Source of the DNA: Microbacterium gorillae
GTDB taxonomy: Bacteria > Actinomycetota > Actinomycetes > Actinomycetales > Microbacteriaceae
DNA: 64,000 nucleotides
Direction: 5' to 3'
Assembly: GCF_000826185.2 (NCBI RefSeq)
Contig: NZ_LN648875.1
Location: forward strand, 186,001 to 250,000
The notes below the pieces were generated by a model, which saw only the letters and a program-made list of their open reading frames with translations, did not search any database and was not told the DNA's origin. Shown here in pieces: positions 43,942-53,089 of this stretch. The position numbers were made by a program, and so were the translations under genes. Each line of letters starts with the position of its first letter. The stretch's first letter is position 1.

Positions 43942-45833
43942 CGCGCATGCATGACCCCGCCGGGGCGCCGGACGCCGCTTCCGGGCCCCGATTCCAGGTC
44001 GCCGCCGACGGCACCTGGTTCCGGGACCTCAACGGCAACGGCGTCCTCGACCCCTACGAGGACCCCCGACTCGACGCCGAAGCGCGCACGGAAGATCTGT
44101 TGGCGCGGCTGTCGCTGACGGAGAAGGTCGGGCTGATGTTCCAGACGGTCATCGAGATGGGGCCGGACGGCGAGCTCCTGGAGGACTCCGGAGTGTTCGC
44201 GAAGTCCTCCACCCGACGCGTCGTGATCGACAAGCAGATCTCGGCGTTCAACATCCACGGGATCCCCAGCGCCCGAGCCGGCGCCCGGTGGAACAACAAC
44301 CTCCAGTCGCTCGCGGAGCGGACGCCGCACGGGATTCCCGTCACGATCAGCACCGATCCGCGGCATTCGTTCACGGAGAACACCGGGGTCGCCTTCACGA
44401 GCGGTCCGTTCTCGCAGTGGCCGGACATGCTGGGCCTGGCTGCTCTGAATGACACCGAGCGGGTGCGCCGGTTCAGCGAGATCGTCCGTGCGGAGTACCG
44501 TGCCGTCGGCATCAGACTCGCCCTCCACCCACAGGTCGATCTGCCCACGGAACCGCGCTGGGGGCGGCAACTCCAGACGTTCGGCTTCGATACGACTCAG
44601 GTGGCCGCGTTCACCCGCGCCTATGTGCAGGGGCTGCAGGGCGATCAGCTGTCGACAACGAGCGTCGCCGCGACCACCAAGCACTTCCCCGGCGGAGGCC
44701 CCCAGCTCGACGGCGAGGACCCGCACTTCCCCTACGGCCGGGAGCAGGTCTACCCGGGCGGCCGCTTCGACGAGCACCTGCGGCCCTTCATCGATGCCAT
44801 CGACGCAGGGACCGCCGCGATCATGCCCTACTACGGCATGCCCGTCGGCCTCATCCGCCACGGCGAGGAGGTCGAGGAGGTCGGGTTCGCCTACAACCGC
44901 CAGATCCTCACCGGACTCCTCCGCGAAGAACTGGGCTACGACGGCGTCATCCTGAGCGACTGGGAGCTCATCACCGACAACCACGTCGGTGACCGCGTCC
45001 TGCCCGCCCGCGCCTGGGGCGTCGAGCATCTCACGCCCGTCCAACGCATCGCGAAGCTCATCGATGCCGGCGTGGATCAGTTCGGCGGCGAGGAGTGCGT
45101 GGAGGTGCTTCACGAGGCCCTCGAGACGGGACTCGTGACCGAGGCCCGTCTCGACGCCTCCGTCCGACGCATCCTCCTGATGAAGTTCCAGCTCGGCCTT
45201 TTCGACGATCCGTTCGTGGATGAGGACGCCGCCGAGCGGACCCTCGGCAGTGGTGAGCATCGCGCCGCAGGCCGCCGCGCTCAAGCCCAGTCCGTGACGG
45301 TCCTGACCAACTCGGGCCAGACGCTGCCGCTGCGAGAAGGCACCCGGCTCTTCCTTGACGGTGTCGATCCTGCCGAGTTCGGCCCGGCGTGGACGATGGC
45401 CTCCCACCCCGCGGACGCCGACCTCGCGATCGTCCGCGTGCCGGCCCCCTGGGAGCCGCGCGACGATCTGCTGCTCGAACGCGGTTTCCACCAGGGATCG
45501 CTGGAATTCCGGCCGGGATTGGTCGTCCGCCTGGAACGGATCGCGCAGCACTGCCCGATGATCATCGTCGTCGACCTGGACCGACCAGGGATCCTCACCC
45601 CGTTCGTCGGAATGGCCGCGGCGATCGTCGTGTGCTTCGGGGTCTCCGACAATGCGCTCGTCGCCGCGCTGACCGGTGCGGAGGTCCCTCGCGGTCGGCT
45701 CCCGATCGACATCCCGCGCGACATGGAGTCGGTCCGCCGCTCCGCCCCCGACGCACCCGGCGTCGCACACCCGCTGTTCCACGCAGGCGAGGGCCTGCAG
45801 AACTTCGGGCGCGACGGAGATCGCGCTCGCTAA
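43938..45833 (+). CDS. Glycoside hydrolase family 3 enzyme (beta-glucosidase-like), cytosolic
   Basis: This 631-residue protein has no signal peptide. The GH3 N-terminal domain runs through TEKVGLMFQTV and KHFPGGGPQLDGEDPHFPYG to the nucleophile region VILSDWELITDN (Asp near residue 340). The C-terminal alpha/beta sandwich (about 400-620) includes SVTVLTNSGQTLPLR. A short calcium-loop-like stretch, RDLNGNGVLDPYEDP, precedes the catalytic domain. Family members are beta-glucosidases, xylosidases or N-acetylglucosaminidases; the KHFPGGGPQLDG type is common in exo-beta-glucosidases. It presumably cleaves the sugar imported by the preceding ABC system. Its stop overlaps the convergent symporter gene. 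Confidence 0.9.
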   Translation: MTRMHDPAGAPDAASGPRFQVAADGTWFRDLNGNGVLDPYEDPRLDAEARTEDLLARLSLTEKVGLMFQTVIEMGPDGELLEDSGVFAKSSTRRVVIDKQISAFNIHGIPSARAGARWNNNLQSLAERTPHGIPVTISTDPRHSFTENTGVAFTSGPFSQWPDMLGLAALNDTERVRRFSEIVRAEYRAVGIRLALHPQVDLPTEPRWGRQLQTFGFDTTQVAAFTRAYVQGLQGDQLSTTSVAATTKHFPGGGPQLDGEDPHFPYGREQVYPGGRFDEHLRPFIDAIDAGTAAIMPYYGMPVGLIRHGEEVEEVGFAYNRQILTGLLREELGYDGVILSDWELITDNHVGDRVLPARAWGVEHLTPVQRIAKLIDAGVDQFGGEECVEVLHEALETGLVTEARLDASVRRILLMKFQLGLFDDPFVDEDAAERTLGSGEHRAAGRRAQAQSVTVLTNSGQTLPLREGTRLFLDGVDPAEFGPAWTMASHPADADLAIVRVPAPWEPRDDLLLERGFHQGSLEFRPGLVVRLERIAQHCPMIIVVDLDRPGILTPFVGMAAAIVVCFGVSDNALVAALTGAEVPRGRLPIDIPRDMESVRRSAPDAPGVAHPLFHAGEGLQNFGRDGDRAR

Positions 45834-47215
45834 CGGGGCGCGTTCGCAGAATCCCCCGTGGATGCCGCTGCACGCGCACGCAGCTCCTCACCGATCCGCA
45901 CCAGACGCGCCTGATCGAGTCGGTAGCGGCGCAAGAACACGACCGCCGTGGCGACGAGGAAAGCGATCGGCACGAGGAACATCAGGACTCGCAGCCCGAC
46001 GAGTGTGCCCGCGCTCTGCGCGCTCGCCTCGGCGTCGAGCCCGATCACATCCAGCCCGATCCCGGCGATCAACACCGCGATGGCCGAGCCGAGCTTGGCG
46101 ACGAACGTCTGCAACGAGAAGATCACCGACTCGTCACGCCGCCCGGTCTTCCACTCTCCATAGTCGACCGTGTCCGCAAGGAAGACCGTGGTGAGAATGG
46201 ACAGCAGCCCCGACCCCACGTACAGCACCGCGGCGCCGAGGGCCAGCAGCGCGGACTCGTGCAGCCCGGCTGATGCCAGTACGAAAAGGGTGACGTATCC
46301 TCCGGCCATCGCGCCGAGCCCGCTGATGAGGATGGAGCGCGTGGACATCCTGCGCCGAAGCGCGGGGTACGCAAGCATCGCGGCGACCTGTGCCGTCAGT
46401 CCGACGACGGCGAAGATCGTGAGCACGTCGGAATCGCCGATGTCGAACTGGAAGAAGTACACCGCGAGCTGGCCCGTCAGATACATCGCGATGCTGGAGA
46501 TCACGATGGCGACGACGACGACGAGCGCCTGATCGTTGCGCCACAGTGCCGAAAGCATCTCCCGCATGGTCGGCGATTTCTCCGGGACGGAGTCGGTCCG
46601 CTCCGAGGCATCGCGAACCAGCCCCACCGTCACGAGCTGTGCCAGGACGAAGATCACAGCGGCTCCGATGGCGACCGCCATGAAGCCCTCCCTCGATCCA
46701 TTGCCGATTCTGCTGACCAGCAGCATCGTCAGCGCAGCGGGAAGGAAACCACCGAGAGCGGCACCCACGCGCCCGACGACGACGAGCTTCTCGCGCGCCG
46801 ATCCCGCCTGGGTGATCGCAGGAATCAGCGACCAGAAGGGGATGTCCATCATCGTGTAGGTCGCACCCCACAGCATGTAGAACACCGACACCCAGACCAG
46901 CAGCCCCACCCCCTCCACGGACGGGGGCACGGCGAACAGTGCGACGATCATCGCGGCGTTGGCCACGGTACCGACCAGGATCCAGGGGCGGAACCGCCCC
47001 CACCGGGTGCGCGTCTTCGCGACGAGCACCCCCATCACGGGGTCATCGACGGCGTCGAACACTCGGGCGACCATCATGATGATGCCCAGGAAGGTTCCGG
47101 AGACACCGAGGACGCTGTTGTAGTAGTAGAGGATGAACCCCGTCACCAGGGCGTACACCAGGTCCTTGCCGACCGCGCCGATTCCGAAGCCGACGCGGTT
47201 CGCCGTCACCGCCAT
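45830..47215 (-). CDS. GPH-family glycoside/cation symporter (MelB-like)
   Basis: This 461-residue transporter has about 12 helices. The GPH signature is visible early: VARVFDAVDDPVMGVLVAKT, TRWGRFRPWILVGTVANA and YTMMDIPFWSLIPAIT. These sodium or proton symporters carry glycosides, pentosides or glucuronides. The ATG at 47215 overlaps the GH2 stop by 10 bases, so the two genes form one unit. Uptake by this symporter and cleavage by GH2 make a self-contained glycoside route alongside the ABC/GH3 route. A longer frame to 47611 lies inside the GH2 gene. Confidence 0.92.
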   Translation of the reverse strand: MAVTANRVGFGIGAVGKDLVYALVTGFILYYYNSVLGVSGTFLGIIMMVARVFDAVDDPVMGVLVAKTRTRWGRFRPWILVGTVANAAMIVALFAVPPSVEGVGLLVWVSVFYMLWGATYTMMDIPFWSLIPAITQAGSAREKLVVVGRVGAALGGFLPAALTMLLVSRIGNGSREGFMAVAIGAAVIFVLAQLVTVGLVRDASERTDSVPEKSPTMREMLSALWRNDQALVVVVAIVISSIAMYLTGQLAVYFFQFDIGDSDVLTIFAVVGLTAQVAAMLAYPALRRRMSTRSILISGLGAMAGGYVTLFVLASAGLHESALLALGAAVLYVGSGLLSILTTVFLADTVDYGEWKTGRRDESVIFSLQTFVAKLGSAIAVLIAGIGLDVIGLDAEASAQSAGTLVGLRVLMFLVPIAFLVATAVVFLRRYRLDQARLVRIGEELRARAAASTGDSANAPR

Positions 47216-49623
47216 GAGGGGGCGGGTTCCCGCGTGATGCTGAACTCGATCGTGACCGGTGCCGCGCCATCCGCCGAGACCGTGAGCGCAGCCTCGCCGG
47301 CTCGGCCGATCGTGCGAACGTAGGCGCCGGCGGCACCGCCGGCGAGCGCGAGGTGGGACGGGCCGACGAGGGAGGCGGCGCCCGCCACCTGGAACTGCAC
47401 ACTGCGCCGCGCATACCGCTGCAGGTTGCCGTGCTCGTCGACGAGTTGGACGCGGATGGTGGCGATGTCCCAGGTGTCCCCGTCCCGGAGCGTGGTGGTG
47501 TCGGTGCTGACACGGAGACTGACCCGTTCCGCAGGCGCTCGAACCACGCGTGCGACGACGGTCCCGTCGATGAGGCCGTCGAACCTCCACCGCGATGCAC
47601 GACCACCCCACGATCCCAGATAGCGATCGAACAGCGCCATCCCCTGCTGGATCGTGAATTCGCCGGAGGCCAGAAGGCGCTCGAGTGCGACGGCGGACGG
47701 CTCGGGGAGGCTCTCGACTCCGAAACGGGCGACGTCCAGAAGCACCCGCTTCACCGTCTCCGCCACCGCCGGAGAGAGATCCTCGTGCCGGGCGATCCTG
47801 TCGCCGATCAGATCGTCGATGACGACGGGAGGGTGAGCGAGACCCGGGTAGTCCAGGGACGGGGTGAACACCTTCACGAGATCGTCGTCGCGGTACAGAT
47901 GCACCTCGTCCGCATTGGTGAACACCGTCACATCGCGCGCCGATCCCGCCGGCCGGTCGCCGAACTCCATCGCTGAGGCCGGTTCGAGAACCACTCCGAC
48001 CTGCTCAGGCGAGCCCTGGGACCGGTACAGCGCCGCGGCGATCTTCGGATTGCGGAACATGTCGAGCACCCCGTGGTGGCAGACCCGGTCCCCCGAGCCG
48101 AAATCACGCTGCGTGTTGTAGTCGAACATCGCCCATCCCAGCACACCGGCGATCCCGCGAGTGGCGACGGCATCGGAGACAACGCGCGCATGGCGCATCG
48201 CATGATCGATGCGGTGGCCCTCCGAGTCGAACGTCTTCGTCGGGAACACGTGACCGGTGTGCTCGGAGATCAGATAGGGACGGGTGGTGTCGGGGGTCAC
48301 CGCTGCCGGCGGCTCACAGCCCGGATTCGTCCCGGTGTGGACGAAGTCGTTGTAGGCGTAGACGTCCTCCAGGAAGGAGGATTGCCTGGAGTTGCGCACG
48401 CCCGTCGTCGGACGCGTCGGGTCCAGCCGGCGAGCGGCGGCGTTCGTGGCGGCGTACAGCTCGTCGTCATCGGGGCTCTCATTGACCCGGACGCCCCACG
48501 CGATGATGCTCGGGTGATTGCGCCATTGCCGCACCATGTCTTCGGTGTTCTGGACGGCCTGTCTCTTCCAAGCCTCGCCCCCGAGGTACTGCCACCCGGG
48601 GATCTCGGTGATCACGAGGAGACCAAGCTCATCGCACCGGCTGATGAAGTCATGCGACTGCGGGTAGTGGCTGGTCCGAACGACCGTGCACCCGAGTTCG
48701 TTGCGCAGGATATCGGCGTCAAGCCGCTGCGCCCGCGCGGGCACGGCGTAGCCCAGGTACGGCCACGACTGATGCCGATTGAGCCCGACCAGCTCGACCC
48801 GTTCGCCGTTGATGCGCAGGCCGTCGGCACCGAACTCGATCGTGCGGAAGCCGACTCGCTCGCGGGCCTCATCGATGACCTCCTCGCTGCGAACGAGCGA
48901 GACCACCAGGTCGTAGAGGGCTGGGCTCGCCGGATGCCATCGCGTGACCTCCGGTGCGGTGAGGGCGAGGTCGGTCACCGCTCCGGCGACGGGCAGACGG
49001 ACCTGTGCGAGGACGTCGCCTTCCGCATCGCGAAGGGTGGCGATCAGCTCGAGCTCCTCTCCGCCCGCTCCGGCGACCTCGACACGGGCCGCGAGGCGGC
49101 CGTCGCCATCTGCCGCGATCGCCACCTCCGACAGATGCTGCACCTCGGTGACCGCGACGTGCACACCGCGGTAGATCCCTCCGAACGTCATGTAGTCCAC
49201 CGCCCCGCCGAACGGAGGCTGGTCAAGCGTCGAGCGCGAGTCCAGGCGCACCGCGATCGTGTTCTGGCTGCCGAAGGCGAGGTGAGCAGTGAGATCGATC
49301 GTGACGGCGGTGTAGCCGCACTTGTGCTGTCCGACCTCTGCACCGTTGACGAAGAAGGTGGCGTGGTGGGCCAACCCCTCGAACGTGATCCGTACCGATT
49401 TCCCCTGCCATTGCGCCGGGACGGAGAGCACCCGGACGTACCCCGTCAGGCACTCGTACGCGCGCTCGGAGAAGCTGTCCACCGGGAGCTCGCGGACCGT
49501 GTGCGGCAAGCGCACGTCCTCCAGGCCGGGGGTGCCGGCGCCCAGCACCGCCCGAGGATCAGAAAGGTCGGCGCTCCACTCCTCGGCGAACCGCCATCCA
49601 TCGTTGAGCGGGTAGTGCATCAT
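47206..49623 (-). CDS. Glycoside hydrolase family 2 enzyme (beta-galactosidase/beta-glucuronidase-like)
   Basis: This 805-residue protein has no signal peptide. The N-terminal jelly-roll (about 1-170) includes FEGLAHHATFFVNGAEVGQH, an Ig-like domain follows, then the TIM barrel (about 265-560). The acid/base Glu follows Asn in IIAWGVRVNESPDD, and the likely nucleophile Glu is in RPYLISEHTGHVF. NRHQSWPYLGYAVP marks the substrate cleft. The C-terminal 200 residues are beta-rich (DUF4982-like or Big domains). It acts in the cytosol on a glycoside imported by the GPH symporter. Two adjacent ATGs (49623, 49620) follow GAGGCGG. The exact sugar is unknown. Confidence 0.9.
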   Translation of the reverse strand: MMHYPLNDGWRFAEEWSADLSDPRAVLGAGTPGLEDVRLPHTVRELPVDSFSERAYECLTGYVRVLSVPAQWQGKSVRITFEGLAHHATFFVNGAEVGQHKCGYTAVTIDLTAHLAFGSQNTIAVRLDSRSTLDQPPFGGAVDYMTFGGIYRGVHVAVTEVQHLSEVAIAADGDGRLAARVEVAGAGGEELELIATLRDAEGDVLAQVRLPVAGAVTDLALTAPEVTRWHPASPALYDLVVSLVRSEEVIDEARERVGFRTIEFGADGLRINGERVELVGLNRHQSWPYLGYAVPARAQRLDADILRNELGCTVVRTSHYPQSHDFISRCDELGLLVITEIPGWQYLGGEAWKRQAVQNTEDMVRQWRNHPSIIAWGVRVNESPDDDELYAATNAAARRLDPTRPTTGVRNSRQSSFLEDVYAYNDFVHTGTNPGCEPPAAVTPDTTRPYLISEHTGHVFPTKTFDSEGHRIDHAMRHARVVSDAVATRGIAGVLGWAMFDYNTQRDFGSGDRVCHHGVLDMFRNPKIAAALYRSQGSPEQVGVVLEPASAMEFGDRPAGSARDVTVFTNADEVHLYRDDDLVKVFTPSLDYPGLAHPPVVIDDLIGDRIARHEDLSPAVAETVKRVLLDVARFGVESLPEPSAVALERLLASGEFTIQQGMALFDRYLGSWGGRASRWRFDGLIDGTVVARVVRAPAERVSLRVSTDTTTLRDGDTWDIATIRVQLVDEHGNLQRYARRSVQFQVAGAASLVGPSHLALAGGAAGAYVRTIGRAGEAALTVSADGAAPVTIEFSITREPAPSWR

Positions 49624-49712
49624 CGACCGCCTCGGCGAGTTCCGGGGCCTGCGTGGAGCTCGATCATCGTCCGGACCTTCATCGGCCTCTCCCTCATCGT
49701 GTGCGCCCAGTG

Positions 49713-49722
49713 TATGCGCATA
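49713..49722. promoter_or_regulatory. LacI-type operator in front of GH2-symporter unit
   Basis: TATGCGCATA, identical to the core at 40767 and 40781, lies 90 bases upstream of the GH2 start. A TTGCCG (minus, 49734-49739) upstream of it could be a -35, placing the operator over the -10 region. Confidence 0.65.
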
Positions 49723-49766
49723 AACCATCGCGCACGGCAACATCGCAGTGCGCGGAAATGGAGGGT

Positions 49767-49795
49767 TGTATGCGCATACATTGCGTCGCTACTAT
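49767..49795 (+). promoter_or_regulatory. Promoter and operator of the serine hydrolase gene
   Basis: TGTATGCGCATACA (49767-49780) is a 14-bp palindrome with the same core as the other island operators. It overlaps TTGTAT (49766-49771, -35) and is followed after 18 bases by TACTAT (49790-49795, -10). The ATG at 49802 is 6 bases past the -10, giving a leaderless, operator-controlled gene. Confidence 0.7.
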
Positions 49796-49801
49796 CCAGG
49801 C

Positions 49802-51427
49802 ATGAGCCAGCTGCCTCGACCACATGACGGGAACCACGGGGTCGACCTCGCGGGTGTCGACCTTTTCCTCTCCACGATCGCGGACGCCGGAATCGAGCTC
49901 CACAGCTTCATGCTCGTGAAGGACGGAATCGTGGCCTCGGAAGGGTGGTGGTCACCGTACGACGCCGAGACACCGCATCTGCTGTACTCGCTCAGCAAGA
50001 GCTTCACCTCCGTCGCCGCCGGCATCGCGGAAGGCGAAGGGCTCCTGCAGATGACCGACCTCCTGAGCGAGCACCTGCCGGAGGCTGCCGATTACGGCGC
50101 GGCGACCATCGCTGACGCATTGCGCATGTCCGTGGGCCACCTGACCGACCCCGTCCTGGATCCCAGCGCCCCCGCACTCCCCCCGACCACCGAGACCTTC
50201 TCCGCGCTCCTGTCGTCATACGCACCGGAGCGCGCTCCCGGCGAGTACTTCACCTACGACCAGCTGGCGACGTTCGCGGTCGCCAAGATCGTCGAGAAGG
50301 TCAGCGGGGTGAGCCTGCTGGAGTACCTGAGGCCACGCCTGCTGGATCCTCTCGGGATCACGGAAGCGAAGTGGGCCGGCGAGGCCGGCAACCTCGGGTT
50401 CACCGGGCTCTACCTCACCACCGAGTCGATCGCCGCTTTCGGCCAGCTCCTCCTGCAAGGCGGCGCATGGGAGGGCGTGCAGCTCATCCCGGCCGGTTGG
50501 CTCAGGCATGCGACGACGGTGCGGATGCCGAACGACAGCGCCCACCGCTTCCCACCAGGGCAACCCGTCGAGCAGGACAGCGGGCTCGGCTACGGCTACC
50601 AATTCTGGATCGGCGACCACGGGTATCACGCCGGCGGTGCCTACAGCCAGCTCTGCATCGTGCTTCCCCACCACAATGCCGTGCTCGCGGTGACCGCATC
50701 GACGGTCTTCGGCCAGCCCGTGCTGGACGCCGTGTGGGACGTTCTGCTGCCGACGCTGGACGCAGGATCTCCCTCAGCCACGGAGCCTTCGGTCGCCCAC
50801 CACTCGCCGCTCCAGCTCGCCATTCCCGCACCCGTCGCGGGGCTCACGTCCGTCGCTCGGATGGCCTCCCGCGCCGCCGCCGCAACCGTTGCCGCCGCCG
50901 TCGTCGCCGTGCACGGCGACGACGCCCCCGCGGGCTGGGCTGAACTGGTCCCGCAGGCGGAGCGACTCACAGAGACGGCGCTCGCCGCGTACGCTGCCGC
51001 CCGCACGAAGGCAGAGCCGCTCTCCCCCGCATCCACTCGCGACGTCTCGGAGGTGCTGTTCCATCGCGCACGCCCTGATGGCCCGCACCCCGCTGTGCGG
51101 TTCGGCGGCCTGGGCGGAACGGACCTCCCCGAGCTGGAGGCCGTGCGCCTGCAGGGAGACACGTTGGTGTGGGTTCTCGACGAGAACGAGGTCCTGGTAC
51201 CCGCCGGCTCCGAACGATGGATCCGGACCGACCTCCCGGGCGAGCCCGCGCTTCCGATCGTCGTCCGCGGCGGCTGGGCCTCCGCCGGAACCGCGGAGTT
51301 CGAGGTACGCATGATCGAGGGACCGCATGTCGGGTACCTCGAACTCGACCCTGCTGCGGCGACGTTCACGTTCGTCTGGCGCGAACCGACCCTGGTCGGC
51401 CGGGGGCTCGAAGGCTACCGCGTCTAG
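49802..51427 (+). CDS. Serine hydrolase, class C beta-lactamase family
   Basis: This 541-residue protein has no signal peptide, so it should be cytosolic. The SxxK nucleophile motif is in LLYSLSKSFTSVAAGIAEGE, the Tyr motif is near YFTYDQLATFAVAKIVEKV and the third motif is HYAGGAY-like in GYHAGGAYSQLC. It belongs to the esterase/peptidase branch rather than true beta-lactamases. A C-terminal domain (about 400-541) of beta-strand character is of unknown type. It carries the same operator as the sugar genes, so it may remove an ester or amide decoration from the imported glycoside. The start at 49802 fits the leaderless promoter. Confidence 0.86.
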   Translation: MSQLPRPHDGNHGVDLAGVDLFLSTIADAGIELHSFMLVKDGIVASEGWWSPYDAETPHLLYSLSKSFTSVAAGIAEGEGLLQMTDLLSEHLPEAADYGAATIADALRMSVGHLTDPVLDPSAPALPPTTETFSALLSSYAPERAPGEYFTYDQLATFAVAKIVEKVSGVSLLEYLRPRLLDPLGITEAKWAGEAGNLGFTGLYLTTESIAAFGQLLLQGGAWEGVQLIPAGWLRHATTVRMPNDSAHRFPPGQPVEQDSGLGYGYQFWIGDHGYHAGGAYSQLCIVLPHHNAVLAVTASTVFGQPVLDAVWDVLLPTLDAGSPSATEPSVAHHSPLQLAIPAPVAGLTSVARMASRAAAATVAAAVVAVHGDDAPAGWAELVPQAERLTETALAAYAAARTKAEPLSPASTRDVSEVLFHRARPDGPHPAVRFGGLGGTDLPELEAVRLQGDTLVWVLDENEVLVPAGSERWIRTDLPGEPALPIVVRGGWASAGTAEFEVRMIEGPHVGYLELDPAAATFTFVWREPTLVGRGLEGYRV

Positions 51428-51528
51428 CGTCGCGGACAACCGACCGCCCAGGGCGAACCGCCGATCGTGCGCTCGAGTTCCACGCCGTGCAGCACCTCGA
51501 GCACCGGCCGACCCACCGCCGCGAATGA

Positions 51529-51558
51529 CAAAACCCCCGGGTGGAGCCGGGGGTTTTG
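51529..51558. terminator. Bidirectional terminator
   Basis: CAAAACCCCCGG (51529-51540) pairs with CCGGGGGTTTTG (51547-51558) around a 6-base loop, with built-in A/T tracts on both sides. It serves the serine hydrolase gene and the convergent tRNA genes. Confidence 0.92.
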
Positions 51559-51560
51559 AG

Positions 51561-51634
51561 TAGCAGGAGCGGGGCTTGAACCCGCGACCTCACGATTATG
51601 AGTCGTGCGCTCTCACCAACTGAGCTACCCTGCC
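51561..51634 (-). tRNA. tRNA-Met (CAU)
   Basis: This 74-base cloverleaf on the minus strand has acceptor GGCAGGG, D-arm GCTCAGTTGGTGAGAGC, anticodon loop ACTCATAAT with CAU, T-arm GCGGGTTCAAGCCCCGC and discriminator A. The GACUCAUAAUC anticodon arm is that of elongator tRNA-Met rather than initiator. CCA is not encoded. Confidence 0.93.
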
Positions 51635-51657
51635 ACGAGACATCTCGCGATGTTTCG

Positions 51658-51729
51658 AGCCCCGAGTCAGGATTGAACTGACGACCCCTTCCTTACCATG
51701 GAAGTGCTCTGCCACTGAGCTATCGGGGC
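51658..51729 (-). tRNA. tRNA-Thr (GGU)
   Basis: This 72-base cloverleaf on the minus strand has acceptor GCCCCGA, D-arm GCTCAGTGGCAGAGC, anticodon stem CTTCC/GGAAG with loop ATGGTAA (anticodon GGU), T-arm GTCAGTTCAATCCTGAC and discriminator T. It lies 23 bases upstream of tRNA-Met and is presumably co-transcribed with it. Confidence 0.94.
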
Positions 51730-51788
51730 GCTGTCTCCGCGGAGGCAACTAGACGAGAATAGCATGCATTTCTCGCGCTTCTTGACCA

Positions 51789-52970
51789 CTAACCGGCATG
51801 CTCCTTGAGCCACGGCATGGGGTCGATCGTCTGGCCGTTGACGATCAATTCGAAGTGCAGATGGGCACCGAAAGAGTGCCCTGTGTTGCCGGTCAGACCG
51901 ATGGGATCACCCACTTTGACGGTGTCCCCCGTCTTCACCTTCAGGGAGCCGTACTGCATGTGCGCGTAGTGGCTCGTGATGAGCTGACCGTCGATCATGT
52001 GGTCGATGTAAACACCCACGCCGTAGCCGGAATCGCTCTCGGTCGCGAGCCGAACGACGCCGTCCGCGATCGCCTGGTTCGGAGCACCGTCGCCGGGGGT
52101 GAAGTCGATCCCCTCGTGCATCACACCGTCGCGCACGCCGTAGCCGTAGGACATCCCGGTTCCCACCGCGAAGGGCCACTGGATCGCAGCCGTCGGATCG
52201 TTGATGAAGACGGCGGTCGAGTATGCGATTCCGGTCTCCGCAGCCACCTGCGCGCCGGTCAGAACCTGGTAGTCCCCGGACCGCTCCACGTCCGTGTTCA
52301 GCGCTTGATCGGAGACGACGAACGCCGGGATCCCGGCATCCGTTGCCTCGGCAGGGACCGCTGAGGTCTCCCGGGACCCCTCCGCGACGACGAGCGGTGA
52401 CCCGGGCAGCGCCATGCCCACCACGAGAGCGCAGGCGACGCCGATCACCCCGACCGAGAGCGAGGTGGTCGTGACGCGGCGGAAGTTGGACCGCGCGCGT
52501 CGGGGCTCGGTGCCGAGGTAGTCCGGCGCGGGCTCGTCCGCGAGCGCGACCTCCGGCTCGGCCGGTGGTACGGCGGCGACCCCGAACATCGCCGACGCGG
52601 CGGCGAACTCATCCGCCGCCGGGACGCTGACGTCTTCCACTGCGGGAGCTTGGGGCGCCCCCTCCGGGCCGGACGGAGCCTCCGCGCGCGACACTGCGGT
52701 GTCGATCGGGCGCGTCGCGAGGAGGGATGAGTCCGGCTCATTCGCGGGCGCGAGCGCGCCGTCGCCCACGGCGGCCGACGGCGCCCGGAGAGCACCCCGG
52801 GCGGCGCGGCGAGTGAGAGCGACCGGTGTCTCAGCCGGTGCCGTGACGGTCTCGGAACCACGTTCACGGAGGGAGCGACGGGTCACGGCCGGAGTGGCAC
52901 CGGACGTCTCGGGCACGCGGGAAGCACCGTGGTGGGGGTGTTCAGACGACAATGCGGGGCCTCGGGTCAT
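51789..52970 (-). CDS. M23-family peptidase with membrane anchor
   Basis: This 393-residue protein has about 160 low-complexity cytoplasmic residues rich in Ala, Pro and Glu. One membrane helix follows (about 170-190, SLSVGVIGVACALVVGMAL), then an extracellular LytM/M23 domain (about 275-393). Metal ligands are visible in GVMHEGIDFTPGDG and HLHFELIVNG. M23 enzymes cut peptidoglycan cross-bridges or act as non-catalytic regulators; the first His, the Asp and the HxH are present, so activity is plausible. No clear ribosome-binding site precedes the ATG at 52970, so the exact start is uncertain. It is directly upstream of the two tRNA genes. Confidence 0.87.
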   Translation of the reverse strand: MTRGPALSSEHPHHGASRVPETSGATPAVTRRSLRERGSETVTAPAETPVALTRRAARGALRAPSAAVGDGALAPANEPDSSLLATRPIDTAVSRAEAPSGPEGAPQAPAVEDVSVPAADEFAAASAMFGVAAVPPAEPEVALADEPAPDYLGTEPRRARSNFRRVTTTSLSVGVIGVACALVVGMALPGSPLVVAEGSRETSAVPAEATDAGIPAFVVSDQALNTDVERSGDYQVLTGAQVAAETGIAYSTAVFINDPTAAIQWPFAVGTGMSYGYGVRDGVMHEGIDFTPGDGAPNQAIADGVVRLATESDSGYGVGVYIDHMIDGQLITSHYAHMQYGSLKVKTGDTVKVGDPIGLTGNTGHSFGAHLHFELIVNGQTIDPMPWLKEHAG

Positions 52971-53051
52971 GCGCCGGGGGCAGATGGCGCATCGGATGGG
53001 GTGGGTCGCGTCCGTCGGTGGGGAGACGACGCAACGGGTAGAACACTACCG

Positions 53052-53078
53052 GCTCACGCCCGAGAGAATCGGGTGAGC
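53052..53078 (-). terminator. Imperfect hairpin after the IMPase-family gene
   Basis: GCTCA and CCCGA (53052-53063, with a 2-base CG bulge) pair with TCGGG and TGAGC (53069-53078) around a 5-base loop. It lies just downstream of the minus-strand phosphatase gene. Confidence 0.45.
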
Positions 53079-53089
53079 ACGACTTCTGT

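Noticed and set aside
49748..49801. Upstream start for the serine hydrolase at 49748
   Set aside because: The added residues would be encoded by the operator and promoter (TGTATGCGCATACA and TACTAT), so the ATG at 49802 is preferred.
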